Assembly (NCBI GenBank): GCA_028753945.1
Contig: JAPNXP010000002.1
Span: 7,626,001 to 7,690,000 of the forward strand
DNA: 64,000 nucleotides
Reading direction: 5' to 3'
DNA from: Hexactinellida sp. DTS-2022
Lineage: Eukaryota; Porifera; Hexactinellida
Part shown: positions 1 through 10,968 of the stretch, piece by piece
Position numbering within the stretch: the stretch's first letter is position 1
Layout of the letters: every line of letters begins with the position of its first letter
Notes under the pieces: model-generated
Seen by the model: the letters and a program-made list of their open reading frames with translations, nothing else
Databases searched by the model: none
What the model was told of the DNA's origin: nothing
Program-made: the position numbers and the translations under genes

Positions 1-297
1 ATATACTCATGTTGAACAATTGGATGCAGAATCACTCTATAAGTAAATGTGTAATGTGATTCAGAGCTGCAACCTATTTCCATAAAACTGTGGATGTCAA
101 TGCTACGACGGAGCATCTGTTATGAGCGACAGGTGTTCAGGTGTCCAGGCGCGATTTAAAGTTTCTGCTCAAATGGCACTATATATACATTGTTGTGCCC
201 ATCGCTAGATCTTGTTCTTCTCGACTCCATAAGGGGTATACCTATAGCTCAGGTCTTTTTCTCGCTATTGTAACAGGGTTGCCGTGGGAATGGGAGT

Positions 298-520
298 CGT
301 ATTTATCATATGGGAATTCCCACAGGTTTTCCCTTGGGAATTCCCATATGGGAATCTTGAAATTCCTTATGGATTCCCATGGGAATTCCCACAGGTTTCC
401 CATGGGAATTCCCACAGTTTTTCACATGGGAATTCCCACAGATTTTCCCATGGGAATCTTTAAATTCCTTATGGATTCCCATGTGGGAATCCTAAGAGTT
501 TTCCCATGGGAATTCCATGG
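298..520. repeat. Palindromic minisatellite built on GGGAATTCCC
   Basis: About nine occurrences of the self-complementary word GGGAATTCCC or its variants, often within CCATGGGAATTCCCA, alternate with short spacers such as ACAGGTTTT and CTTTAAATTCCTTATGGATT. Units are irregular (about 20-40 bp) and the array reads similarly on both strands. The open frame crossing it (141-617, plus strand) is only the translation of the repeat, with recurring SHGNSHRF-like peptides, and I do not count it as a gene. Confidence 0.85.
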
Positions 521-845
521 GTTTATAATATATTTTATATGGAAAGACAGAACACTATCTGATAGGAATATTCGTAATAATATTAATTTGGAGTGTTACA
601 AATTTCTCCCTAGCTAACTGTGTACTACAGCCTACACACACCGAAATTAACTAAACTTGGCTACAATAATAACGAACGTCTTAATCTAAACTCTAATAGA
701 AGCAAATCCATGTTCTATACGCTCTCATCATCATCACTGGCGTCATCTTGACTTTCAACAATCATGTTTTCTACTAACTCTAACGTATCATCTTCAGGTA
801 GGCCAGTTGGACGAAGATCTTTGTACAAGTCTGAGTACATGGAAG
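521..845. other. No recognisable feature
   Basis: AT-rich unique-looking sequence. I see no open frame with a recognisable domain and no terminal repeat. Confidence 0.5.
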
Positions 846-910
846 CAGGGCCGGATTAAGACTGTGCGGGGCCCTAGGCTATACAATTTTGGGGGCCCCC
901 TAGGACTAAA
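846..910 (+). mobile_element. hAT-type MITE end (CAGGGCCGGATTAAG)
   Basis: Begins CAGGGCCGGATTAAG and continues with a G+C-rich stretch (GGGGCCC, GGGGGCCCCC) typical of common animal hAT MITE termini. The partner end was not located, so this is a solo end or a truncated copy. A very similar start lies at 8070. Confidence 0.45.
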
Positions 911-1298
911 TACATATTAATGATTATAAATTTATTATGTATTATTTTCTTAGACACATGAATCATTACATATCCATCAAATCAACTTTTTTCAAGCTTT
1001 TATTCTTGCTAAGTAATCAATGATATCCGAGCGATGACTGCATGTCTAACTAGTTAAACTTATATTACGTACTACACATAATACGTTGCCACTTCGAGAC
1101 ATAATTATCAAATATTCAGATCACATTAATGATTGATGAAATGTCAAACCAGTCAAAGTTTCCAAACGAAAACTATCATTTAATAATTTAGATGTATAAA
1201 AATCAATCTAACTTCTATTACAAGGTAATATTTTGTATAGAAATAGGTTCTCAACATTAGTAGTCCAACAGTAGAACTTCAAATAACACAACATATAT
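911..1298. other. No recognisable feature
   Basis: AT-rich, probably the interior of the hAT-type element that starts at 846. No coding signal. Confidence 0.4.
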
Positions 1299-1380
1299 TT
1301 ATAATACTTATTACAAATAAGTGCTCATTGAGAAAATTTTTATAATACTTATTACAAATAAGTGCTCATTGAGAAAATTC
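1299..1380. repeat. Tandem duplication of a 41-bp unit
   Basis: Two adjacent, essentially identical copies of a 41-bp unit beginning TTATAATACTTATTAC and containing AAGTGCTCATTGAG, starting near 1299 and 1340. The second copy abuts the hairpin at 1381. Confidence 0.85.
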
Positions 1381-1489
1381 AAATTTGCAGCCTGTGCCGA
1401 CGCATGTTCCTTTGGTGGCACTATATTTTGTTGGTGGTTTATTGATAGTGCCTCCAAAGGAACATGCTGTCAGCTCAGGCTGCAAATTT
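1381..1489. repeat. Compact long-stem hairpin, 44-bp arms
   Basis: Arms 1381-1424 and 1445-1489 pair over about 44 bp with only a few mismatches (starts AAATTTGCAGCCTG, includes GCATGTTCCTTTGG), leaving a loop of about 20 nt. It may be a tiny foldback MITE or a pre-miRNA-like transcript. Nothing else in the window repeats it. The ORF across it has no recognisable domain. Confidence 0.75.
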
Positions 1490-1792
1490 GGATTTTTTTT
1501 AGCCATGTCATGAACGCGTCAAGGTGTTTAGTTAGACTCAACTAACAAGTTGTTACAGGACAAAGGAAGGATTGATAAATTTGAATTTGTTTAAACCATC
1601 TTAAACCATCTTGACTCTTGAGTATATTGCCTTTCATTAATTATGTAAAGATAACAAATAATATTAATAGTTAACTATTTTCGCAATGTTATCCACGGTG
1701 TGTTGAGTTGAGTCAACAAATTCCTCATGTTATTTATTATAATTCAATCCATTGTATATTCTACAATTAAATAGAAGCCAGCTGGAATTTTT
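1490..1792. other. No recognisable feature
   Basis: AT-rich, includes a local near-duplication (TTTAAACCATC / TTAAACCATC near 1590). No gene seen. Confidence 0.5.
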
Positions 1793-1945
1793 TTGTTAAA
1801 ATACTTGCCTGAGACTTATTTTTATACAGTACTTCCATTGCAATTTATGATTTTTCACCACTGTTTTAGAAGAATATTTTGGTTTCTCCTGTTCGGATTA
1901 GCGAGGATTCGGATTAGCGGGATTCGGATTAGCGAGGGTGTACTG
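1793..1945 (+). mobile_element. Pogo-like MITE, one end (5'-truncated)
   Basis: The last ~150 bp match, in reverse complement, the start of the complete element at 12007-12972 (shared GAGACTTATTTTTATAC, GAATATTTTGGTTTCTCC). The terminal CGAGGGTGTACTG is followed by TA. GGATTAGCG is repeated three times at the terminus. It is inserted in the Tc1/mariner transposase that follows. Confidence 0.7.
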
Positions 1946-2520
1946 TATTTACTTCTATCAATGGGCCCAATGTGTTGTTGCATTTGCAACTCCAAAACAT
2001 GACGGACCCCCACCACTATGTACCATTTTAGAACGTCACGAATAATCAATCCTCTCTCCTGGCTGTATCCAGACTCGGACTCGTCCGTCGTTATATACGA
2101 GTTTAAACTTAGACTCGTCCGAGAATATGACATTATTCCAATCAACACCAGACCAATGTTTTATTTATAATAAAATTCCTCGCTTTTTTATGATTTTTCT
2201 TGGGAATCATTGGCTTCCTACAGGCCTTACGTGCACGAAATCCCAGTGCGAGCCACTGTTTTCGGTGTAACTTGATCATCCTTTCCTGAATCGAATAATT
2301 TCGTTAGATATTCTAATGTTTAAGTTCTATTAGATTTCACAATAACCTTCAATTGACGCGTACCATGTGCTGTGAACTTATTTGGGCCTCTGTACATTTT
2401 TGTGTCACTTCTCCACCCCCATTTCTTGCTTATAGAGATGATCGTTGAGTGTGATAGAGAAAACATACGAAAAATTTCTCTAACTCCATGTTTCTTTCCA
2501 AACAATAAACAGATTATTTG
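1946..2520 (-). pseudogene. Tc1/mariner transposase remnant
   Basis: Read on the minus strand this is a DNA-transposase remnant. The N-terminal part (2320-2505, 61 codons) has a helix-turn-helix-like segment, GVREIFRMFSLSHSTI, followed by RGPNKF and TRQLKVIV. Further downstream, in shifted frames, come PKKNHKKARNF, then VIFSDESKF (the catalytic Asp region of Tc1-type DDE transposases) and GRVRVW, then GGGSVMFW and GPIDRS. Frame changes and a missing C-terminus make it non-functional; the 3' end is cut off at 1945 by the pogo-like MITE. A complete Tc1 transposase is about 340 residues; roughly half is recognisable here. The family call rests on motif order, which I regard as strong; the exact subfamily is unknown. 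Confidence 0.8.
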
Positions 2521-2702
2521 GTTTCGAATTTCATAAGGAACTTCACAAGTCTTGGCATTTAAAATAGCTAGATTAAAGTTGCTTCGGTCGAAGTTTGTAT
2601 TAGCGATACGAGAGAATTCTAGACATTGTCATATTCTAAGTAGTTATCTATCTCTAACTGACTCAATACCTTAAGTCCAGACTTGGACTTAAGCTCAAAT
2701 TT

Positions 2703-2992
2703 CACGGTACGTGGTATACCGATGGTATAATTAGGTATAACCAATTATACCAAGTTAGTGTCTAGTTTCTGTATACTACCTTATACTTAATATTTATTAA
2801 ATTTTACCTAGATTGCACCTAGATTAGACCAATATTATACAACAATATACTACGTTAATTTCGAGTATTTAAGGTAGTATAGATGTAGGTATATTAAATG
2901 TGTAATGGAAGTTTTGAATGTTATACCAAACAGTTCCTAATTTAGTATAATTAATTATATCTATTTATACCATCGGTATACCACGTACCGTG
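2703..2992. mobile_element. 290-bp MITE with >45-bp terminal inverted repeats
   Basis: Ends are CACGGTACGTGGTATACC and its reverse complement, with pairing continuing about 45-60 bp inward (ACCGATGGTATAA). The flanks show AGCTCAAA on both sides, a probable 8-bp (or longer, decayed) target duplication separated from the left end by TTT. Superfamily undetermined; no coding capacity. Confidence 0.85.
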
Positions 2993-3064
2993 AGCTCAAA
3001 ACCTTCAATACGTGAAATGCTTTAAGAATGAAATCAATGATGTTAGTAATTTTTCATATACTAT

Positions 3065-3170
3065 ACAGTAAGGCAAAGGAACTGATATACTAATTGAATT
3101 GACATCGTTAATAGTTTTGATTTCACCCATTACGTCACAGTCCTGACTAGTCGTAGGTTGCGTTAAACTT
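3065..3170. repeat. Dispersed repeat, inverted copy at 13990-14095
   Basis: About 100 bp (GGAACTGATATACTAATTG ... CACAGTCCTGACTAGTCG) recur almost identically, reverse-complemented, just left of the hAT element at 14097. Probably part of an older element of unknown type. Confidence 0.75.
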
Positions 3171-3463
3171 AAAAAAAATTAAAATTGTGAATATTTTGTG
3201 TTTCCCATTGAATAATGTTGAGTAAGTGCCACCGTCATCCCAATGGTAACGTGACCAATATCTCCTGGCTTTTAACTAATGAAATATACAACCGAATGCT
3301 CCTAAATTGGAGAAGTTATTCTTTGTGACTACACTAAAAATGCTTGCATAATAGGATATGTGATATTTGTACTTTTACCTTGGTGGCATGACAACTGATA
3401 AGAGGTGAAAAAGATCCCAAAATCTTGATTCTTTTCCACCTCAACAGGTCTAAGGACATGATA

Positions 3464-3727
3464 TACCGTATTTATTCGAATAGTAGCCTCTATTCGAATA
3501 ATCGCCTACCTCCAATAATCGCCCCCCTAAAGTAGTAAATAAAAATTTATTACTGCTACCCGGAGTAAACATTTATATCTAATATAACTCACAATATGAT
3601 CATCAACCAATTATCATAAATAAATTGTAATAAAATGTGATATTCTGGAAAATTGCTCAAAATTATTGGTCGAAAAATTGAGTAAAAAACAATAATCGCC
3701 TAGGCTACTATTCGAGTAAATAAGGTA
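3464..3727. mobile_element. TA-flanked MITE (CCGTATTTATTCGAATAG ends)
   Basis: Terminal inverted repeats CCGTATTTATTCGAATAGT / ACTATTCGAGTAAATAAGG, flanked by TA, as in Tc1/mariner-type MITEs. The interior has tandem AATCGCC words. A second copy, inverted, is at 39528-39789. Confidence 0.85.
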
Positions 3728-4614
3728 TTCATTATTTTGTTTGTACATAGGTTGCGTTTGTTGGTTCTAGTATAAATTATGGCCTCTGAAAGTTTCAAGT
3801 ACTTCAGGATCGATATTTTTTAAGATAAAAGTCTGAGAGTTCCAAAAAACCATGTTCTTGGGAAAAGGATGTTGAAAAACTACACAAATTGCATAGCATT
3901 ATCTTCCAGGATAGTCATTAAATATAGCAATTTGGCATTGAATTCTGTTTGTTTTGCAAGGCGTGGACTGCCAATAACCTATAAACATATAATTAGCTTC
4001 AATTAATCGAATTCCAAACAAGTTGCTGACATATTAACGGAGTCCGCTTTCTTTTGGGACATATTTATCTGGGATTGAACATGGCTAACGTAGTGATTAA
4101 TATTCTAATGTGTATAATATGTCTAAACTAGTTGGGATACAGTATGAATATACTAATATTATTGAGAGTTGAGTTGAATTATATAATATAGTCAATGAAT
4201 CTGTTGATGATGCAATAAAAAAATTAAAATAAATGCAGATCAAAATTTCTAACCCATGATCAACTGATCTTTGGCAATATATGCTAACCACTGAGATATT
4301 TGTGCTTATTAATGTTAGTTTATATATATAAAGTAATTAAGTGCACGATATATTACACATAATACCAAGGAAAGTCAATATCATCTCGGTGAAGTGCCCG
4401 TATCCAACCTTTCTGAGTTCAGGTGGATGTTCAGGCATCCTGAAATAGGAACTCGATCATCTGGGCTGTTGTTACTTCTGCATCCGGGCGCTCAGCTACT
4501 GCTGGGCATAATGTAAATTAATCTAATAGTTAGAAGTGAATAGGAACAGTAAGTGGACAAGAAAATGACAAAAAAATAAAAAGAGAGGCTAATACATATA
4601 TAATCAATACAAAT
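3728..4614. other. No recognisable feature
   Basis: AT-rich, short spurious open frames only. I see neither terminal repeats nor motifs. Confidence 0.5.
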
Positions 4615-4618
4615 TTAA

Positions 4619-5303
4619 CTGTAGACTGCCTAACTGATACACGTTGTGTCAGGTGGACAATTGGTTGATCAAAATATTCAAATTTAGAGAAAATTCGGAT
4701 TTAGACATTGTTTTGTACTCTCTTTCGATTTTAATCAGAAAATCAAAAATTTCAGAAATTGTTATGATGACGTAGCATAATTGTGTACTGCTCCACTTGC
4801 CTGCCACTTACTTTCGTATGTTCGAAATGTTAAAATTACAGCGTGGAAATACCCGTAAGAAGTTATTTTACTAAATATTAACAATTAAGGATATTTGGTA
4901 TAGGCAAATAGAGTGTTGTGATAGATATAACTCAAATATCTGTATTTTTTCGTAATCCATGGTTCATCAAAGACATATTTGCAATTTTTTATAAAATTTC
5001 GTAACTTTCGTTTACATAGGCAGAATTGTTCGAAATTTGAAATCTGACAACATAGAATATAGTCGTATTTGTAAATGTTTAGAAACAAAGGATTACTTAT
5101 ATGGTGAGGGGGGTATATAGATTTGAAGAAAAAGTATGTGTCATCACTTTTTATCAAAATCATGGATGAAATATTTTCAAAAATTGTGTCATGATTGTAT
5201 ATTAATGTGCTCATGCTGGATTTCAAATTAATATTTTCTAAATATAAAATACAAAGAACGGCAGTGAATACTATTTTCCGGAATTTCATCCGGCAGTCTA
5301 CGG
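4619..5303. mobile_element. TTAA-flanked MITE, family C, complete (685 bp)
   Basis: Ends CTGTAGACTGCC / GGCAGTCTACGG, flanked by TTAA on both sides (4615-4618, 5304-5307). Other copies: 23961-24594 continued at 35700-35750 (split by the 11-kb element) and 55903-56581. The internal minus-strand ORF (4885-5289) is not conserved as protein between copies and is treated as noise. Confidence 0.85.
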
Positions 5304-5454
5304 TTAAACTTAGTATTTAGTGGGGTAGTTGTAACAAAAAATGTGGTTCATTATAAATGGAAATATGGGTTAAAATATTGTGGTTGGTTAAATATTACCA
5401 TCTATTAGTGCATCCCTAGTCCATAATTTCAGGGTTACTCTTATCAGGATCCAC

Positions 5455-5715
5455 TATGTTTGACATTTATTATTCATATTTCTCGAATATACACCCGCAC
5501 TTCAACTGGTACTACCGGCCAGGGGGAGGGGAAGACTGTCCACAACTATATTCCTTGTCGTAGTCCACATTGGTTTGACTCTAGTTATACTTATTTCTCT
5601 AATATAGACCCACACTTCTACAGGCCCTAACAGCCAGGGGGAGATGGAGACTACCCACCTAGGTATTTGTTTGTCAGTGTCCACTTTGGTTGAATTCAAT
5701 CATGCTTATGTATTT
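5455..5715. repeat. ~120-bp repeat array, two units
   Basis: Units carry ATTTCTCTAATATAGACCC, CACTTC, CACTACCGGCC, GGGGGAGGGGAAGACT, TATTTGTTTGTC and TCCACTTTGGTTGA in fixed order. Further arrays of the same unit are at 6155-6520, 46785-47240 and 48435-48620. Open frames crossing the units are shadows of the repeat. Confidence 0.85.
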
Positions 5716-5739
5716 CTTTAAGAGTGTGCTAGTAGATAC

Positions 5740-6120
5740 ATCCAAGCTGTTTCTAACGTTGCAAATAGATCTAAAGAATTGTTGTAATATTTTGAATCAA
5801 AAAAATGCCAAATAATCATGAAATCATTGTCTAGGTTTCATTATCTGAATAATAAATATATATTAAGCACGAAAACTGAAGAGGAAATAGATTGGATGTA
5901 TTCACTAATATATCTATTGAATGTATTAAGCTCTATAAGCGCTTAAACTTCTGTGGTTTTTGGAGTAAAATAGGCGCACATATTTTCAGTCAGTATAGGA
6001 ATGCAGTATTACGTAATTTTAATTATACTCAATCACTCGAGCGAATATTATTCGAAATCTATTCTGATGGTGGATTTGTTATCAGTATAGTGTAGGCTTT
6101 TACTGATATAACTATGGATT
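5740..6120. repeat. Dispersed repeat H, copy 1
   Basis: Matches 20205-20470 closely (GTTGCAAATAGATCTAAA, TTTTCAGTCAGTATAGG), and its right part (near 6030-6110) also matches 18270-18350 in reverse complement. No terminal structure resolved. Confidence 0.75.
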
Positions 6121-6154
6121 CGAATGGAACAAAAAATCTGAACTTGCGGGTCGA

Positions 6155-6520
6155 GCCTTAATATAGTCCCACACTTCATCAGGCACTACCGGCCAAGGGA
6201 GAGGAAGACTACCCACTTTGGTATTTGTTTGTCAGGGTCCACTTTGTTTGACATTTATTACTCATAGTTCTTGAATATGCACCCGCACTTCAACTGGTAC
6301 TACCGGCCTTGGGGAGGGGAAGACTACCCTCCTAGGTATTTGTTTGTCTGTGTCCACTTTGTTAGATTATTTTATGCATATTTCTCTAATATACTCCCGC
6401 ATTTCATCAGGCACTACATGCCAGAGGGAGCGGGAGACTGTCCACTTAGAATATTGTTTGTCGAGTCCACCTTGGTTTGACTCTAGTCATACTTATTTCT
6501 CTAATATATACCCACAGTGT
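6155..6520. repeat. ~120-bp repeat array, about three units
   Basis: Same unit as at 5455. Three TATTTGTTTGTC or TTGTTTGTC landmarks and three CGGCC/CATGCC landmarks spaced about 115-120 bp. Confidence 0.8.
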
Positions 6521-6569
6521 AGGGTGTCCCGAAAAATCGAATTTTTGAAATGTTTATGGGGGACACCCT
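6521..6569. mobile_element. Minimal MITE-like inverted repeat
   Basis: AGGGTGTCCC and GGGGGACACCCT bracket about 27 bp. It lies directly after the ~120-bp array and may be an internally deleted element. Confidence 0.5.
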
Positions 6570-7027
6570 AGGAAGTTTCTATGTGTCATAAAATGATTGT
6601 GAAGAAAATTTCAGGTATTTATGAACTGATTAGGGGTCCCCCAATGGCTTCGTAAATTATATTTTTACACCTGTTTTTTGACAATTTTAAAATTTAATTT
6701 AATGCTAGAAACTTGATTTAAAAGGCTAACCTGGGTGAAACGACCACGTAGATTTCAGATTGACTATCAGAAATTTGTTATCTGTACAATCTATATTTTT
6801 TCTTCGAGAAGTAAAATATTTTTGTAATTCAATGTATATTTTTTATAGATTAAATGAAATTTAGCTCATAGTTGAACTAGTGCTGAAGTGTTTCCGATGC
6901 TGCTCTATGTAGCTTAGATCAGAGCTACAACTATTAACAGGTTTTTTGAGAAACGACGAGTCTAATCTTGATATTTCAAAAAATGACAGTGCTGCATGAA
7001 GTTCATTAAGAGAGCCCGGTTGCTCAG
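6570..7027. other. No recognisable feature
   Basis: AT-rich DNA between a small inverted repeat and a transposon-derived pseudogene. No open frame of note. Confidence 0.5.
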
Positions 7028-7805
7028 TTAAAAGATGTCTGACTCGATTTTCTGCATACCTGCAACAAGCTGAACTTTGACCTCGTCATGTACATGGTTT
7101 GAGAATAGCGCAAGCGAAGCCAACTCTGGAGAAAGGTACCAATAGTGTCTGACCATCATCCGCAAATGGACACGACACAGTTCAACATCTTCATATTCCT
7201 GTAAACTATGAATCAACGCGATATCGGTGAATGCAGCATCAACAGCGAGGCTGCGAACTGTATGTGAATGTCCTATCAATACTCGTGTCTTCACTAGTAG
7301 TCTCGTCAGGCTCTGAATCAATTTCCTGGCTGGTGAACTGCGATTTTGGTGCAGAGAATGGTAACAGTTCATGATGTGCGCGTCTTTCGGCCGACAGCCC
7401 TTCCAGCGTTTCTATTGAGGAATATATCCCTCCGATACTCCCAGAACGATCTATGCGCTGCTGAGCCAGGAATTGCCTATCCTCTTCAAACTGAATTAAA
7501 TAATTTGCGTGAGTATGAGCTATGTCAAACAATTTATCAAGTTTGATTGAGCACTCTTCCTGGTTTTGAATGTCTGACAGATTGCTACGCTGCATGCTTT
7601 TCAAAAGCTGTTGATGTTGCTTCTGGAGTTTCTCTATTTTAACGATTATATCTCTCTTTGATTTCACTGGAATCCTGCACTGGTCCCATATCTTAATTAA
7701 TTCCTCATAGGTTGTATGGGCGCTTTCCCGTTTTGTGCACTTATTTTGGAGATGTTTGATAAAAAAAGCGCATAACATCACGTCTACTAGGCAACTTTGC
7801 ACCAA
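7028..7805 (-). pseudogene. Transposon-associated invertebrate protein remnant
   Basis: Two overlapping minus-strand frames (7239-7805 and 7028-7372) together read as one protein broken by a frameshift near 7240-7370. The first has ESAHTTYEELIKIWDQ, RIPVKSKRDIIVKIEKL, LFDIAHTHA and EEDRQFLAQQR; the second, near its end, YWYLSPELASLALF. I associate this motif series with a multi-copy family in arthropod and other invertebrate genomes, probably carried by a mobile element; I cannot name its biochemical function. Charged helices (about residues 60-110 of the first frame) look coiled-coil prone. No splice sites were needed to join the parts. It has no partner gene beside it. Family recognition is from memory of motif order, so moderately confident. 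Confidence 0.55.
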
Positions 7806-8069
7806 TTATTTTGTCAGTGGGGAACCCGATCAACCAAACGTGTTAAGAACAGCGAGTCTTTGCTGCCATAATGCCAAATTGTTAAACATTTCAAATTAGA
7901 GTCAGAATTTTTAAGAGTTTTATGAATCATTTGTTATTGTTCTTCAAGTTTCAAGTTTATTTTGATTACTTCCAAATAACTAAAGAATAGATTGTGGTTT
8001 GTAATTGAGTAATATTTCCGATGCAAATATGATTAATTAAATTACTAAGGAATTATTGTGTTTCAATAG

Positions 8070-8140
8070 CAGGCCCGGATTAAGGAGCATTTGGGCTGGA
8101 GGCAATTAATATAATTGGGGCTCCTTGAGTAATAGCATTC
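8070..8140 (+). mobile_element. hAT-type MITE end
   Basis: Starts CAGGCCCGGATTAAGGAG, the same terminus type as at 846. No partner end or target duplication was found. Confidence 0.45.
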
Positions 8141-8880
8141 AAATGAAATATATAGTATACTCACTCAGTAGAAACGAATATAGTAAAGTAAGCACTAAGC
8201 AGTCATCGGTGACTGTAGCGATGCCAAAATTATTATTATTCAAATTTTAAGTATCTGATTCTGATTCATTTTTCAGCTAAACAACCATAGTAATAAAATG
8301 ATATATATAGTAAACACAATAAACAGTTAACATCTTTCGAGTTTGCACACCAGGTCAATTGGAGCTGATGTCTTGGAAGGTAAATTAGAAGGGCTATTGC
8401 TTGTATTGCCTGCCACAAATGCAGGAGTGAGAGGTCCCTCAATGCTGTGCGACGCATCAAGACATTTCTTCGCTAGACGATTTCTCAGCTGCGGTTGAAC
8501 CATTTAATGCTTTTACACATCCACAAGAGCTTCACCGATGAGCTCAACCTTGTGGTTGTGGATGTTGCCAATGACTTTATTGCAGGGCAAATCACAGGAA
8601 ACATGTGTTTGACACCGAGTTCAATCCGAATGATCTTCCATAATTTTTCTATAACTTTTCTATAATTCAATATTGTAGAATTCAATTTTGTAAAATTATT
8701 CATTCCCGTAGTTGAGCAGCTAGCTAACATATTCTTAACCTTGTTGTGCATTGATAAAAAATATACTCTAGGGCAATTGATCTCACATTTTGAATCCATT
8801 TCCTTAATCGTAATATATATGGGAGGGGTTTGCGTAACCCTAAATTTCGCGTGTTGTAAAAAAAATTCGTCTCTTTTTCT
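8141..8880 (-). other. Unassigned; short minus-strand frames
   Basis: Minus-strand frames at 8266-8460 and 8485-8886 have no motif I recognise and run into the neighbouring hairpin. They may be interior to the hAT-type element that begins at 8070. No function offered. Confidence 0.3.
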
Positions 8881-8934
8881 TGCCATATTTTCGGACTTGA
8901 TCTATTATTAAAGATCAAGTCCGATAATATGGCA
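8881..8934. repeat. Near-perfect 23-bp-arm hairpin
   Basis: Arms 8881-8903 and 8912-8934 (TGCCATATTTTCGGACTTGA and its complement) with an 8-nt loop and one mismatch. The word TTTTCGGACTTGATCTATTA also occurs once at about 12739 inside the pogo-like element, so this is likely a relic of that family. Confidence 0.75.
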
Positions 8935-9189
8935 AAAAAAAAAGTATTAAAATTAAAAAATTTCAAAAAAATTCACTTTGCGAAAAATTAGAAAAAAAAA
9001 TAAAGAATTTAAAATTATAATAAAGTATTTCTGACACAAATTATGTTGTTTTTGATAAGGCCACACTATACTGCAAATGGGAAAATGAGTTAAATTCGTT
9101 TTCCTGTTTGTTTCACACTGGTAGATAATCTGGCAATTTTTTTTTGAATTCTGAGTAGATTTGAAGTCAGTAGGGCTCTGTGACACAGG

Positions 9190-10690
9190 AATTCTCTGTT
9201 ATATAGCCAATTTCGGACGAAAATTTAAATTACGGCCCCACAATGCTCGTCAGATAAATTGAGATTCGATTGTTTTTGGATAGTACCCTGTAAAGTATAC
9301 CTACATTTCAAATTTCAGGTGAATCTGACCGATAGATTTGCTGTAGCGACCTTTATAAGACCCTGGAATGTGATGGACATCATGGAGGGTGACATTTTCA
9401 AATGGGTTAAAAGGTTTGTCAGCTCGCACTGCCATAATTTACTATCAATTTCGTTGTTATTCATCCAATAGTATCCTTGCATATATACTTAGGATCTAAA
9501 CCAAAATTTTCAACATTCTAATCAAAAAATTCTGAGTTATAGTCATTTAAAGTCAGATTTGGATTGTCAATGAGCCAAGTCAGACTTCAAAGGGCTGGAA
9601 CTCTGAAAGTTCGCATTGTAGAGTTTAGAACAAGGGTCATTCCCAAATTGAATATATATTCATTAGTTTACACTTGGTTTCAAACAATTAGGATAAAAAC
9701 TGTGAACGCTCAAGCAATTAAAACATTCTGACCTTTCAACTCATTGGGTGGTCCTTTCACTTTTCTATTTTGAATCTCAGTAACCCGTAGACTAATAAAG
9801 AAAATTTTGAGTGCAAAATGATCCCAATACCCGGTTTACTATCCCTCAATAATACATTTTGAGACCCTAACTCTCACAATTTTTCCAAATGACCATATAT
9901 GGGCATAAAGTGTGCCCATTTTTGATGATTTAGCAAATATTTTTCTCGAAAAATATAAACTCTAGAGCTTAGCACTAACTTTGTATTCACATCTATGTAC
10001 TATTACCAACTGATATGAAAAACGGATGAAAGCTTTTGCAAAATTGTTATGAACATATAAATTCACTTGATTTGAGTCAAAATAGTGGTGTATGTATAAA
10101 CCTAGGATAATAACCTATGGTCTAGATTTCACAGATTTGGTTCAATATGCTTGAAACCAAGTTTAAATGAATGAATACATATGTTCCTTTATAGAAATTC
10201 GTTTTTTAACACTTCCGACAAAAACTTTCAGAGTAACAGCCCATTGAAGTCAGTCTTTGACTGCCAAACATCGAAATGTTACAGGTTGGCGGTAGAAATC
10301 TGACTTCAAAGTGCTGTAACTCTGAAAGGTTTTGTCGGAAGTGTTAAAAAACGTATTTCTATAAAGGAACATATGTATTCATTCATTTAAACTTGGTTTC
10401 AAGCATATTGAACCAAATCTGTGAAATCTAGACCAAAAGTTATGATCGTCCATTTGAAAACTGACCTTTTGATGTTGATGCACACATTCCTAAGCTCTAA
10501 AAAGGGTGCAACGTCAAAAGTATGAGTCAGATTCAGCTGAAATTTTTAATGCTAGTTTACTTTATGGGTTACTATCCAAAAAGATCATAATCTCAATATC
10601 ATTCTTGAGTATAGTTTGGACATTATTCTGATTTTTTTAGAAAACAAATAAAAAATTTCAATATAATATTAGACATTTTCAGAAAAGATG
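9190..10690. repeat. Repeat-rich block around a foldback
   Basis: Contains the foldback 10127-10435 and a third, diverged copy of its arm at about 9589-9690 (CTTCAAAGGGCTGGAACTCTG, ACTTGGTTTCAAACAATTAG). TCATTTGAAAA and CATATATGGGCAT words also occur. No coding domain seen. Confidence 0.5.
10127..10435. repeat. Inverted repeat, ~130-bp arms, ~45-bp centre
   Basis: Left arm 10127-10255, right arm 10298-10435. They pair through GGTCTAGATTTCACAGATTT, GCTTGAAACCAAGTTTAAAT and ACATATGTTCCTTTATAGAA, with few differences. The arms are more alike than their surroundings, suggesting a recent foldback duplication or gene conversion. Confidence 0.85.
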
Positions 10691-10788
10691 ATGCTGGAAA
10701 AATATAAATTTTTGAGACAGACATGCATTGTAAAAATGCATATAAATTTGGAATATTTAATATTAAAATCAAAATTGTATTCCCTACA

Positions 10789-10968
10789 TCAGGGTCCGGC
10801 AACCTTTTGAATGAAGTGTGCCAGTTTACCTATAATGTCAACATATTTATGACCTTCCGTACCAAATATAATCCTCATAGTTTTGTCACTGGAAAAATTT
10901 TCTCCGGTACCAATTTACCTTCAAATCTTTGTTCGGTGGGCCAATATTCGATGGATAAATGGTCCAAG
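10789..10968 (+). mobile_element. hAT MITE (family F), left part
   Basis: Begins CAGGGTCCGGCAACCTTTTG and matches 16618-16800 closely (GAATGAAGTGTGCCAGTTTA). Interrupted at 10969 by a Harbinger-type terminus; its right half was not found. Confidence 0.7.

Noticed and set aside
141-617. 158-codon open frame at the window start
   Set aside because: Most of it translates the GGGAATTCCC minisatellite; the recurring peptide follows the DNA repeat.
3464-3727. CRISPR-like or regulatory array of AATCGCC words
   Set aside because: Explained by MITE terminal repeats flanked by TA; second copy at 39.5 kb.
4885-5289. 134-codon minus-strand ORF
   Set aside because: Lies wholly inside MITE C and is not kept in the other two MITE C copies.
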